Assembly (NCBI GenBank): GCA_033065855.1
Contig: JAVXUO010001128.1
Location: 1 to 64,000, forward strand
From: Escallonia rubra
Lineage: Eukaryota > Streptophyta > Magnoliopsida > Escalloniales > Escalloniaceae
Direction: 5' to 3'
Length of the DNA stretch: 64,000 nt
Part shown: one piece after another, positions 19,622 through 31,282 of the stretch
Position numbering within the stretch: position 1 is the stretch's first letter
How the letters are laid out: every line of letters starts with the position of its first letter
The notes under the pieces: generated by a model
What the model was told of the DNA's origin: nothing
Seen by the model: the letters and a program-made list of their open reading frames with translations, nothing else
Database searches by the model: none
Made by a program: the position numbers and the translations under genes

Positions 19622-22465
19622 GGAACCTCACGTAAATACCATGGAATTATATTCCAATCCAATAATGAAAAGTTTGAAACAATTGGGACTTTTTGGAAGT
19701 TGGATGCAGTTAAACTTTAAGGGTTATATAAAATTCAAAATAAATTTTCCATGTCAGAAGATATAAGCTGCATTGATGCATCACGTTTGACATAAACGAT
19801 ATTGTGAACGTTGATTAGCTAGGAATAACTTCCAAGCTTTTAAAAACAGCACACTTGCTCATAGACTTTGTATGCTTAACCATATACCATAGTTGCCACT
19901 TAAAAAGAGAACCATTGTATTGGTAATTCAGTTTTCATCTATTATGCAATCTTTGTATTGCTAATTAAGAGCTTGTGAACTTAGTCCCTTCTTCAAATAT
20001 ATGGAGATACCTTCTTCCATTATGCAATCTTTAAACTAACATCTTGAGACTATGATTTCGTTGGTTTATGAATATTTTGATCCTGGACTTCCATGAGCAA
20101 AAATAGCTAGCTCTGCCCTTGAATATATCAATACGGGGAGTTGCATAAGAAGTACGTGGCACGTACCATTTGTCAAACAAACTATCATATCCAAACTTAT
20201 CCTGTATGCACATCCAGTTAAGCATCCATTTGGGTGCTCTTAACTTCCACTCGGAAGAGAGGAAAAACAGGGAGAAAGGGTGTTGAAGACTTGAAGAAGG
20301 GGAACGTGGCTGAGCAAACATTAGGGCACATGCAACTAACTGGTGACGGCCGCAACGTAGACATCATATGACTGGCACCATGTGGCCAACTCACAAACGC
20401 TGTCGCTTTCGCCTTGTGGGCTTTGTAGTCGTCTAGCTCTCTGCAAAGTCTCTTTTGTGGGGTAAATGTCATGTACGGCTAAACCATCTGTTGCGACCAT
20501 TTAGTATTCTAAGTTCAGAGAGCCACCCATGTAATAAAAGGAAGAGTTATATCTTGTCGGTCAGGATCATTAATTCTAAATCACTCAATATTTTCTACTG
20601 CTTGTCTATGATTGTGCTCCAATCACTCTTCGGATTGGAGATCTCATTTGGAACTTCTACGTTTTGGTCATTTTTGCTTTTACAACTTGCCACCTAGTCT
20701 AGATTCATTTAGATAAAAACACTTGGGCAGCGTTTGAAACAGTTTTTATTTAGTTTTAAAAACTGAAAAAATATTACAATTCGACAGACAGTTTTAGGTA
20801 TAAAAAAACAATTCTCCCTTCAGTTTCATAAACCAGTTTCTAAATTAGGCTATTTTTGAAAACTCTATTTTGTGAAACATTGATTAACTATTTCTAAATC
20901 TAGTGTTTGTGAGCTTTCGTATTTTATGTGAACTTGAAACTTTCGAATTTCTATATGCTAGCCGTCAAATTTTTTTTTTTTTAATCATTTTTAGGTCACC
21001 CCCGGTTTAGACTTCCAAGATCCGCCCTGAAGTGCCAATCAAAGCCATTTGAAATTGGAAGAATTTAAGCAAATATTTGAACCTCTATATAGTTGTGATA
21101 ATAGTACTTTTGCATGTTTAATTACTTACAATTCTTTCTGCACGTCATATTAAATTGGAGACTAGAAATAATTCAAGTTTATTAAATGTTGCTCAAGCAC
21201 CAAATCTGTCATAGAAGATCAATATTATTACACTAACAAGTAAAAATTTTACATGCAATTTATGACGTTACATGCAGAATCCGTCCTGATTGTTACACCT
21301 CAGCCTCACCTACAATACGGAGAGCCTCAATCTCCATGGAGAGAATAACTTAACTACTCCTCGTGGAATCATCTTTAAAAGAGCCAGCTTGCGCACAGCC
21401 ACATTGGCAAGAGACACGAGACCGGATCGTGTGCCACATTGCTTGCAGAGTCATGTCAGAGTCGCTACAATCATAACTTTAACTAAAATCATAAGGGAGG
21501 ATCGTTTCCTTTTGACTTTTGTTCTGGGTATGAACAAACAAAAGGTTTGAGAAAAGCACAATGAAGTGTTTAAAGCATCATTGGTTGTGACAACCATACA
21601 TTCTAGAAGCTGTAAATGGAAATATAGTATTATTTCTTGTGTTGTGCATTGAAAAGTGCAGCCTAAGAAATATGGATTGCAGAAAGGGAGAAGACCCGAT
21701 ACAAGTCCATGGACATTATCTTAAACGCACTATTAGAAAGAAGAAAACATCATCAAACTTTAACTAAAATAAGCATTAGGTAACCCTAAGCTTTTTCGTT
21801 TTCAAATCCGGAAAGAGTTTTTAACATTGAGTGGAGCGGTGTTGGTTTCTTGAGTCCTACTACTGCACAAAAGAGAGATTGGTAGGATTTTGCATCAAAT
21901 TCCTCTTGTTGAAGATTAGTTGACATAGCAAGTCCTTCACCGGATTGAAGTTTGGTTGGGATTGAAGCTTGGTTGGGATTGACGAAACCCTTTGATAGCT
22001 TAGTCTATGGACTAGAACTTGATTTAAATTATTGGCCTTATGTTTTAGTTGAAGTCAATCTTGCTTGAATAGTTAGTATTTGGCTTGGGTTCAAATGTTA
22101 CCACTAACACCTAATCCTAAAGTAAAGGTCCACGATTACGGAAATGCACAAGAATCCGTCGTTGTTGGGGGGGTCGGGGGGAGGGGGAATGAAGCCCCTC
22201 ATGCTATATTCTAGTCGGTAATAATTGAATTAGAGTTAGGCGCAGATTTTTGCGAACGGGAACAACCAAAAGCAAGACTGCAGCATATCATCTTTTTTAG
22301 GCTTAAAACATGTGATCATGGACTAAATAGAAAATTGATGTGGGAACCTTTTTCATTGATACTTGGTGTTGGTAGCACGCCCGTCTTGCATATGCATCTT
22401 TGATTACTTCTGGGTCACACTTTTCAAGACGTGTTTGTATACATTCAACAATCAATGTTCAACAT
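19622..22465. other. Long intergenic stretch, nothing recognised
   Basis: About 2.8 kb of AT-rich sequence with only short random frames. Around 20,730-20,900 it has the look of a decayed small transposon (GCAGCGTTTGAAACAG and A/T-rich interior), but I could not define ends. Confidence 0.4.
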
Positions 22466-22476
22466 AACCAACCTGG

Positions 22477-22551
22477 TTTTTTTTTTTTTTTTTTGAATTC
22501 AGGTAACCCTACATGCTGTATAAGCCAACATCCAAGTACAAACGTTTTACA
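22477..22551 (-). mobile_element. 75-bp LINE tail fragment with target duplications
   Basis: On the minus strand, a short LINE-like 3' end is followed by about 18 A (poly-T at 22477-22494 on +). Identical 11-bp sequences AACCAACCTGG flank it at 22466-22476 and 22552-22562, as expected for target-primed insertion of a severely truncated LINE. Confidence 0.75.
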
Positions 22552-22639
22552 AACCAACCTGGTTAACCCAAAGCATTTGTTTCAAGTCACGCACCGCTTC
22601 ATTTTGTTCGAAAAAGTATTTGTTGGAATCTATGCGTCT

Positions 22640-24700
22640 GCCCCAAAAAAGGTGTCGATAGGGCGCCTAGCTCCCCCTTGGAGTACTGGCCTGGCCTTCC
22701 CCTACTAGGGATCACCCCTACCTTGCCTCCCTATGGTGACAGCTGTAGCGCCCCCCCCCCCCCCGCCCAGGGGTCTATCCTAGCCTTCCCCTTCAAGGGG
22801 TTGGCCTAGGCCCCCTCTTTGAGGTTTTGCCCTCCCCCATAGGAGGGGTTCTTCTCTCCCCCTCGATCTTCTCTTCCACGTACACCCGCCCCCACTTGGG
22901 GAGGAGTGTATCCCCTTCCTTGAGATTTTCTTCCCCCTTCCCCCTGGCAAAAGATCTTTCCACCTCCTTGGGGTATTCATCCTCTCTCCATGCCTTCACC
23001 TCTCATGCTATCTTTGCCCCTTCTACGTCCTCACCTCCCTAGGGGTCTAAGGCACCCTCTGATGCCCTTACCATGACGACCTCTTCTCAGGTACTTAAGC
23101 ACCCTTTTGATATACCCACCTCTCCCTGGGTACTTTGGGCACCCATTTGGTACCCCCACCTCAACCATCTATCCTTTGGGTACTTGGGTACCCCATCTTA
23201 ACCTCATTTCCTCCGGTTATCCTACGAACACCACGTGAGGTCCTCGTTCATACTTAGTAAACCATTAGCTCCTTGGAGGCTCCGTGCTCCATAACATTGA
23301 TATGCCCCAGTGTAATGACACCCAAATATGCCCAACTACAATCTCCATTGCTATGTGCTCCCTGCACTACGTCAAATAATAGCGGCCATAGTCTGCCTCA
23401 TTGTTACGTGTCCCACGTAAAGCTCTCATCGATCGTGTCTATGTGCCATCTCCAGCTAGCGTGTCCCAGCATCGCATAAACCCTGTAGCGCTCATGCATT
23501 GTAACACTTGTACGGACATACCTCGATACTCCATCATAATATTATGCCCCCGACATTCATCCATATATTCACCTATGCACCTCATCTTGGTTATGGAACA
23601 TGTTTTGACCCACTCTCCAAAATGTGAAGCATTCCCTAAGTAGGCGACTTACCTCAACAAGCTCTAAATGTCCTGTTATAATGTCTTCTCTTCAACATGA
23701 AAGGCAACTCCTTTATGACACTACCTCGGCCTGTCGATTAGGTGACTCCTCTGAGACACTACATTGGCCCTCTCGAAATGCACCGATGCAACAGCTTATC
23801 GCGGGATAGGTTACTCCCGTGACAATATCTTCGCCAAGGAGCTCGAAGTGCTTTGGCACGAAAAAATTATCTTTCGTCAAATATGCGACTCCTTCGGGGT
23901 ACTACCTTGGCGTGTTTCGAGTGTTTCTGCAGAAAGATTCACTGAGAGTTAGGCAACTTCCACCACGACACTATCTCCGCCAGTTAGCTCCAAGTGCTCT
24001 AGTACGAGGATTGCTCTAGCTTCTGCCATGTAGGCGACTATCTCGGCGGGTCCGGTAGGCGCTCCTTAAGGACATTACCTTGGCCCGTCGGGTAAGAGAA
24101 TTGAGGCGCTTTGAGTGCTTCAGCACAAGAAATCATTGTGGGGTAAGGACTCTTCCAAGGTACTATATCTACTACGGTGGCTACATGACTAGTCTACATG
24201 CTCCGGCATATGGGCACGTCAATAGCACCTCTAAGGAACATGAACCTCCGGTCACTCCAAGACAAGAGCAGATCCTCGAAGAGCATCATGCCTAGTCTGC
24301 TTGGAAGTCATGCTTCAACCATCCCACAACTCTATCTGGTTCTCTACATCTATTGATGTCTGTGACACTTAACAAGGCTATTTGATTGGTGACTAAATCA
24401 AAGGTATTCTCTGGCTGCACTAACTTATATGAGTCAGACTTCCTCAAAATTCGGAGTGAAGACTGTGAGGAGCAGGCCAAGTGATTTTGGTGATCTGGGT
24501 ATCTATGAAAGACCCCAGACATGGTGCACCCACAACGAGACTGGGAGTGCCACGTATCAGTTGATGACAAGTTACTTTCAGTTACCTATAACTGATGGAC
24601 TTGTGAACTCATTTTCCGGACTATAGAACATATGACAGTTCATTTACTAACACTAAATCTTCAGCTAACCAATTATTGAGAGAGAAATAACTTTGGTGTC
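22640..24700. repeat. Dispersed pyrimidine-rich repeat, copy 2
   Basis: Begins with C/T-rich sequence containing CCCTTGGAG and GGGGTTGGCCTAGGCCCC blocks, then a stretch with TGCCCCCGACATT and TGGAACATGTTTTGACCC. That is followed by units with GTAGGCGACT, CACTACCTTGGCC and AGTGCTTTGGCAC, and ends with CGAAGAGCATCATGCCTAGTCTGC. The matching blocks of copies 1 and 3 occur in the same order. Confidence 0.65.
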
Positions 24701-25908
24701 GGACTCTAACTTTGGACCTTGACACTTTGACCTCAATGTTGGGGTTGTGACTGTCTCCTATACTCCACGCCTTCGCCCCTAAACCTCAGGCTCTGTCTAA
24801 GTTTCCCCTTGCTAGCTCTTATCCTTGCTCTATCCCACATTATCATACTTGCCATCTAAGTCCAAATGTACTCTTTATGGCACATCCACGTGCATTACAA
24901 ACCCACTTCCATAGAACGAGAACTAGAATCATGAAACAAACTTTAACATAAAAGTATAGTCTAAAATATCACCATTATCGGATATCTTGATTTTGTTCCA
25001 CTTAATCCAATCCCTTGCTACATCTAGATGAATTCCCTTCAGGTGGTACATTGGAAAATCCGCAAGTCAGACTCAAGAGAGCCTTAGTTATTGCAATACT
25101 TTTATACTAATGCCACATCATGTTTGCTTAATAGTCGTCGTGCTTGTTACATATTGCCCTACTATCTCGACACCTTGTGCTAAATGTGTGAGTCAGTTAT
25201 GGTGTGTTCCTTGACCGAAATATTGCGTTGCTGTAGCATTGTCGTACTTGTCAGACGGCGTCATATGTCACGACACCTCATGCTTGTTAGCGAATCAATG
25301 TTGTTCAATTCCTTCACTGACACCTCGTGCTATCTCCGTATCGTCGTGCTTATGACGTGTCATTAATCTAGCGGGACACCACATTGTTTGAGCTTTGTCG
25401 TTCATTTGTTGTTGTAGCCTTGTTAGGTGACTCCAGCATGTCTCGTGACCTTGTGCTTCGTTTCCACCTCATGCTTTAGAAACTCTTGTTGTAGTCCTCC
25501 AAAATTTGTACTAAATCATAATTGTCCCCTTTGACGAGAGAGAGAGAGAGAGAGAGAGTTTTAAGAATACACAGGAGAATAAGAGTTTACCTGTGCTCGA
25601 AAGATTATTTTTTTTGGAGATAAGGAAGTTTCTTTCTTTCACGTGTGTCACTTCATTTGATGTATATCATGCCTTCAAATATTCTCGACCCCAAAATTCT
25701 TGATCATTTTTAATGTGCAAATTTGATCTATTGTTATTATTATTTGATGACTTTGGATAAATTACATCCCATTTCCTCAAATAGACAAGATGTTCTTTGA
25801 AAGTATGTTTTGGTGATTGAGTTAAACAACCCATTGGGTCACTCAGGGTCATTTTGTGGCTCTTATCATGTGCTTATCATATGCATGGCCGACCTATGAG
25901 TCAAGATG
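24701..25908. other. Intergenic tail of the dispersed repeat
   Basis: No coding frame. A phrase like GACACCTCGTGCT recurs several times between 25,140 and 25,460, suggesting a further decayed short repeat. A (GA)n run of about 13 units lies at 25,531-25,558. Confidence 0.4.
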
Positions 25909-26074
25909 TTATTGGTGGTTAAGATGATCAATCAGTAAGTCAATTGTTCCTTCACACAAAAGAACTTTTACATTTGGGATTGAAGGTTGATTTATTGGTG
26001 GTTAAGATGATCAATCAGTAAGTCAATTGTTCCTTCACACAAAAGAACTTTTACATTTGGGATTGAAGGTTGAT
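25909..26074. repeat. Perfect tandem duplication of 83 bp
   Basis: Two adjacent copies start at 25909 and 25992 and appear identical, beginning TTATTGGTGGTTAAGATG. The third start at 26075 diverges after ten bases. Confidence 0.95.
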
Positions 26075-26249
26075 TTATTGGTGTTACTGTTCATTTGGTG
26101 CTTTTAGAATATGGTGTTTTTTCCTTTTGTAATCGAATGTTTTATTTACAATTGCTGCCGTTACTAGGCAACTTGTGCTCACTCTTTGTTGTTTTTCACC
26201 CTTTTAGGATCTTTAAAAGGGTCGTTTATAGGAAAGCGACAGAAAATTA

Positions 26250-26253
26250 AATA

Positions 26254-26313
<60 letters not shown>

Positions 26314-26326
26314 CATATATATATAT
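26250..26326. repeat. TA microsatellite
   Basis: About 75 bp of TA units with occasional TAC, followed by a second pure (TA)n of about 36 bp at 26,638-26,674. Confidence 0.95.
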
Positions 26327-26634
26327 GAATTTCAAAATTGAGAAAATGTTGTCAAGTCACCGTTTACGTGAATACTCTCTTAGGTCACCATCTGGATTTT
26401 CTCTTTCCCACTCTCTTCCTCAATTTGATTTGATTCCTTTTAACCATTCGATATTCAACCAATTAAATAGACTTTGCATTTCTCATGTCAACATGTCCCA
26501 CTTTAAAATTTTGTAATATATTTGCAATTCCATCAATTTCTAATGTTTTGCCAAAACGTTAGAATAGCCCAACATTCTCTATCAGTTTTTTGTCTTTAAC
26601 TAACATAATCTTTCTCCTTTTATTTGATCACAAG

Positions 26635-26674
<40 letters not shown>

Positions 26675-26677
<3 letters not shown>

Positions 26678-28957
26678 TCCTCTCTTATTTATGTAAAATT
26701 GTCTTTTTATATTTTTATTCTTTTTTCATGGCCTTTAGTAATATGTAAACTTCAACATACGGGTTATTATTGTTATTGATATTACTATTATTGTTACTAG
26801 TTGGGATAGACTATTTTTATCATTTTATATACTATTTCTCATATTCATTTGTTGCTAAAAGGCTGAAAATTTGTTCCCCACCTACTTTGGTCGCACCTAA
26901 GGACCCACAAGGGTCCTGTTTTGCAAAACACGTCACCATATTCAACGGTCAATTTTTCAATGCTCCCAAGCCGATCAAATTAAATAATCATGCCCAAGTC
27001 ACGTGCATTTTCTCCTTCGAAACAAACTTAGCGCGCCTTCCCCCTTAGGGGGTTGACGTGCCTCCTACCTCTCGTGCAGTGCATGCTCTTCCTTGGCCTC
27101 GCGCCCACTCTGCGACGCCTGCCGTCACCCGTGCGCAGTCGTCGCGACGCCCACGCGCCGACTCCCCGAAGCTCGTTGCCCCTGTTCAATCCAAATAATG
27201 TTAAATGTTGAAGTTATATATTATCCAGCACACATTCTTGTTATATTCAATATCTAAGTGCCCATGATGTAAGTATTATTTAAGGTATATGTTGTACTGA
27301 AAAATCAAGTATGTCTTTATCATTGATATACAACAAAAAATGAGTGAACATACAAGAGATATTTATTACTAGAATTTTTTTTATGTAAGTGCTCTTATTA
27401 TTTTCTTTTCTTTTAACTTCAAGGGTTTTGTTTATTTGACTTTTTTTAGTACCATGTATACGAAAATAATGAAAGAAATGTCACAAAATTAATTAATATG
27501 TCATATGTCGGTTCAATTCATCTTGTGATTGATTTAAGAAAATTAATCCATGCACCGAATGAAACCGAGGTTGGTTCGAGAGATGTGAAACCAAACCGTT
27601 AAAAGTTTTGGACGGTTCAAACTGAATCAATTCGCTTTAAACAGTTTGGATCAATTTCAACGGTGTGTTCTCACCCTTGAAAAGCTCCTATTATCCATTA
27701 GTTATCCCACATCGATCATTTCTTTCATCGTTATATTTACGTCTTTCTCAATGACACTAGTTGGTGCAAAAATTTCTCCATAAAAATTAGTTCTAGGAAA
27801 CATATAAAAATTGGCTCAGCATGAACTTGTACCCTTATATAGCACCCTGTTAGCTTTTATTCGAAGTTAAGGAATAGCACCAAAATCTTGAAATCTTTTT
27901 GCTACATTTGTCCTCCCTCTTTTACCTGTGTTAAGGCCCATATATATTCAGCCCAATGGTATCATGTCCAGTCGAATGGTATAATGTGCAGCCCAAGGAC
28001 TAAATACTATCCCGAATTCTCTTTTGGGCCACCATCCTAACAAAGGAAGAACCTTATGGGAGGAAATGAGTCTTCTATTCTGCTCTAAATGATAAACTTT
28101 TGCAATAATCAGAGTTGTAGCAAGAGGGTACAACTCTTTTATTAGCGACAATTAGTTGCTAGTATATACTACTGGTGAGAAATCTGCATATGCTTTCGCT
28201 GACAAATTTTGACAACATTTTTTAGAGTCACAAAATTCTTTTCACTGGCCCTGTTTGATGACTTAGTTACCGCTGCACGAATGAGTTGCGGCCTCTTCTA
28301 CAAGCGTAGTTCTAATTGAATCTTTTTGGTGATATGAATTTTCAGGGAAAAAGACTACCCAAAAGTACCATGAAAAATGATACCCATCATATATTTCTCC
28401 TCCTTTAATGTGTAAAGTTCAAAAAATAAAAAGGAAAAGAAACTGTCTTTTGCCTTCATTTTTTATTTTTTTTCATCTGGTAATTAAATTCCACATTTTC
28501 CAAATGAATAATTTACTCAGATGCGGAACTTAAAAAAATATATATGTATGTATATTGTGAAAAAGAATGCAATCGTGTCTCGAATTTGAAAATAGATGCT
28601 GATTAGCAAATGATTGATTATCCTCATTTTTTATTGATAATTTGGAGTTTGCCTAAAATAATTGGTGTTATTAATGTGAGAGAGAATATATTTTATCTTA
28701 TCTACTTTTCTTAGAAAAATCTCTCCATGTGATCTTTCAATCGCTAATCTCCGGTGAAGTTTATTTTGGAGCCGATTCTAAGAAGCTAATTTTTATTTAA
28801 AACTTGAACTTGTTTTAAAATTCAGTTGAAATCTATATCTAATGGAATCATTTCCATCTAAAGAAAAAGGTTCTCAAGCCTATGTTAAGGCTCTTGAAAA
28901 TTTACAAATCAAAAAAGCTAAAAGTAACTTTAAATCGGGAACTAACCAAAATTAAAA
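26675..28957. other. Intergenic, AT-rich, with one GC-rich islet
   Basis: No gene recognised. A sharp GC-rich patch at 27,030-27,185 (CGCG-rich, with CCCCCTTAGGGGG hairpin) interrupts very AT-rich DNA and may be a piece of another repeat. Confidence 0.4.
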
Positions 28958-29267
28958 GGGTAAATTAGACATGGTCCTCTAAGATTTACCTAAAATTACA
29001 CACAGCGCCTACTAAGTATTTTTATTATTCTCCGCCCTCTGTGGTTTGTCATTGTATTACACAAAACCCATTTCGTTAGGAAACCGTCAAAATTTTTTAA
29101 GGCTATTACAAATTTATTACGATATACCAAAAATACCCTTAGGTCTTCCTCCTCCTCTTTCTTACCAAAAAAAAAGCCTACCCACCACAACCAAAGCCCA
29201 GTCTCCGCCGCCGACGCCAAACCACTCCCTACAAACATACAGAGGCAGATACAAATACCGGCAACAA

Positions 29268-30002
29268 AACGGGATCTGCGACCTGATCATCGTCAGCGCT
29301 CCTTCACGAGCTGCCCGTTCAGTCCGAACATGAACACCATGAACCACCTCTCGTCCTCCGTCTTCAAGTACAGCGGTGAGATCACGCACCGTATGAGAAG
29401 CAGCTTCAAGTCCTCTATACTATCATCCTCAAAATCGAATAGATTAAACGCCTTGCAAAGCACGTAAACTCGGTGAATATCCATTTTCTTCTTCCACGTC
29501 AACGACATCGACAACAGCAACGTAGCGTTTGTGAAATTAGGGCTTAACTCTTCCTTCCACCACTCCTCATATAAGTTTGCAAACTCTGATAATAAAACTG
29601 AATCGAATTCGAATACAATTAAATTGTCGTGCAATTCGCTGACAGCTAGCAGTAAATCGACCGGCATTTCGTGGCTTTCAGTGACAGTCTTTTTGGCATT
29701 TTCGTGGTCATTTGTAGTGGAATTTTTGGAGGTGGTGGTTTTGGAGTCGCGCGAGGATCGACGGAGGCGTTTGGTGGGAGGGGAGGGGGTGATTGGGTAG
29801 GGGTGGTTGAGGTGGAGAGGTGGAGAGGTGCTTGAATTGGGCGATGGAGCGGTGGAGGTAGAGGGAGAGGGAAAGGGAGGCGGAGAGGGCGGTAGATTAG
29901 GGCTTTGAGGGAGGGTTTCGTGGATTTCAGGCCTAGTTTGGCTGCGGAGGTGAAGAATTCCTCGACAGAGGTGTGGAAGGACGAGCAGAGTCGCTTCTCC
30001 GT
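29268..30002 (-). pseudogene. CAP-G2: Captured 5' part of condensin II subunit CAP-G2
   Basis: Minus-strand frames read the N-terminal part of CAP-G2, a condensin II HEAT-repeat subunit in chromosome organisation. Visible pieces are EKRLCSSFHTSVEEFF at the start, then PTKRLRRSSRDSK, LHDNLIVFEFDSVLLSE, EEWWKEEL, FDFEDDSIEDLKLLLIRCV and ISPLYLKTEDERWF. The expected start codon is ACG instead of ATG (30002-30000). One G is missing at about 29301, so the frame shifts before ALTMIRSQIPF. After that, similarity stops. The segment sits inside a MULE, so it is a transposon-carried fragment and not a resident gene. Identification is from family memory and is fairly firm. Confidence 0.75.
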
Positions 30003-30022
30003 TGAGACTGGTGTGTGTGTGT

Positions 30023-30059
<37 letters not shown>

Positions 30060-30061
30060 AG
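30002..30061. repeat. Compound GT / GC / GA microsatellite
   Basis: (GT)n, then (GC)n, then (GA)n in direct succession, at the edge of the captured CAP-G2 segment. The GC part is alternating purine-pyrimidine and could form Z-DNA. Confidence 0.9.
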
Positions 30062-30230
30062 AAAAGTAAATTTATTTATTTACGAGAAATATCACAATCG
30101 TTTCATTTGTTCTCTTAACTCTGTTAGCAGAAAAATAAAAATGTATATCTTAGTGTAATACAAATACTTAGTAGTCGTCGTGTGTAGTTAAGGGCAAACC
30201 TCGGTGGTGCGTGCCGTGTTTAACTTACCC

Positions 30231-30910
30231 AAATTTTAATTGTCAAGACAAAGTGGATGTGTAATTCTATATATTTTTCTATCAAACCTGATTCTTCAAG
30301 AAGATGCCCATATTGCACACTTTCATGAATGTAGGATTTAATTGCCTTCGACGATTTAGAGCATGTTCGGAATTTGATTTTGAGATGATCAAAGTTGCGA
30401 TACAAAACTAATTAAATCAACTTTGAAAAGCTAAAAAAATAATTAAATCATAATATAACAAACGATGATTATCAATTAAAAAAATTCATAGTCAAATTTG
30501 ACCAAGTAAAGTACCCAAAAGAATTATTAATTACAAAGAACTTTAGTATTTTTATTCAAATACAAGTTTTGGTCATTTTTACCGCATGAAAATTGCTTTC
30601 AGTATTTTTATTTATTTATTTATTTTTGTTTAAACACGATTGATAGCTTAAAGGTAAACTAGTCAAAACTAGTTTCAAATATTAAACAGTTAATCTTCAT
30701 TTCATCTAAAATCTATTTCCAAGAATCAGTCTCGCATACTCTTTAATTACTTTGATTTTTATTTTTTCAATCATCAAGCTGAGCAAAATTCAGAATAAAT
30801 CAAAAAAAAAAAAAGTCTTCCTTCAATCTCATCCCCCAATGAATTGCGTAAATACGGCCCCTCACGCAATACCATTCGTCCGCGACCCGTATGTCCCTCC
30901 ACATTGGATT
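30231..30910. other. Intergenic, nothing recognised
   Basis: AT-rich sequence between the CAP-G2 MULE and the promoter of the NT-C2 gene. Confidence 0.5.
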
Positions 30911-30924
30911 TTCCGAAACATACG

Positions 30925-31063
30925 CACGTGGTAATATTCCCCTGTCCTAGGTTACGTGTCGCCTCGTCATTCGCCCCATGACAACCTAAACCTTCTAGTG
31001 CTTATCAGCTACATACGCACCCGTTTTTCCACGCACAACCACCATTCACATCCCGCCACGTCA
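30925..31063 (+). promoter_or_regulatory. ACGT-core (G-box / ABRE-like) cluster upstream of the NT-C2 gene
   Basis: CACGTG at 30925-30930, ACGTGTC at 30954-30960 and CCACGTCA at 31056-31063, within 360 bases of the start codon. Such ACGT cores bind plant bZIP and bHLH factors and are common in light- and ABA-responsive promoters. The link to regulation is inferred. Confidence 0.5.
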
Positions 31064-31181
31064 ACAATAAGTCGTCGAGCGAAGGACATCTTATGATGTG
31101 GCAGGCAGCTGGTTCCTTGTTCACTCGGTTTTGCCCCGGTAAAACCGAACACGGACTCGTTGCCTAATCCGCACTGCACCG

Positions 31182-31189
31182 TATAAAAG
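31182..31189 (+). promoter_or_regulatory. TATA box of the NT-C2 gene
   Basis: TATAAAAG, 94 bases upstream of the ATG. A C/T-rich leader (31,217-31,262) typical of plant 5' UTRs follows, so transcription should start near 31,215. Confidence 0.7.
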
Positions 31190-31282
31190 CTGTCACTTTG
31201 TCGTCATATTAAGACCAAGTTTTTTTTTCTTTTCTTCTCCTCTCCCTCTCTCTCTGCTTGCGTTTTAAGGAACCTAAATAAC

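Larger units (their letters stand above)
28958..30230. mobile_element. MULE carrying part of a CAP-G2 gene
   Basis: The left end GGGTAAATTAGACATGG and the inverted right end GGGTAAGTTAAACACGG match, as do the inner TACACAC and GACTACTAAGTATTT blocks. Flanking 9-mers AAATTAAAA and AAATTTTAA agree at 7 of 9 bases. Between the ends is a fragment of a host gene on the minus strand. No transposase, so non-autonomous. Ends are diverged, so this is an old insertion. Confidence 0.7.

Noticed and set aside
29441..29888. Resident functional CAP-G2 gene
   Set aside because: Start codon lost, frameshift, no downstream exons, and MULE ends on both sides.
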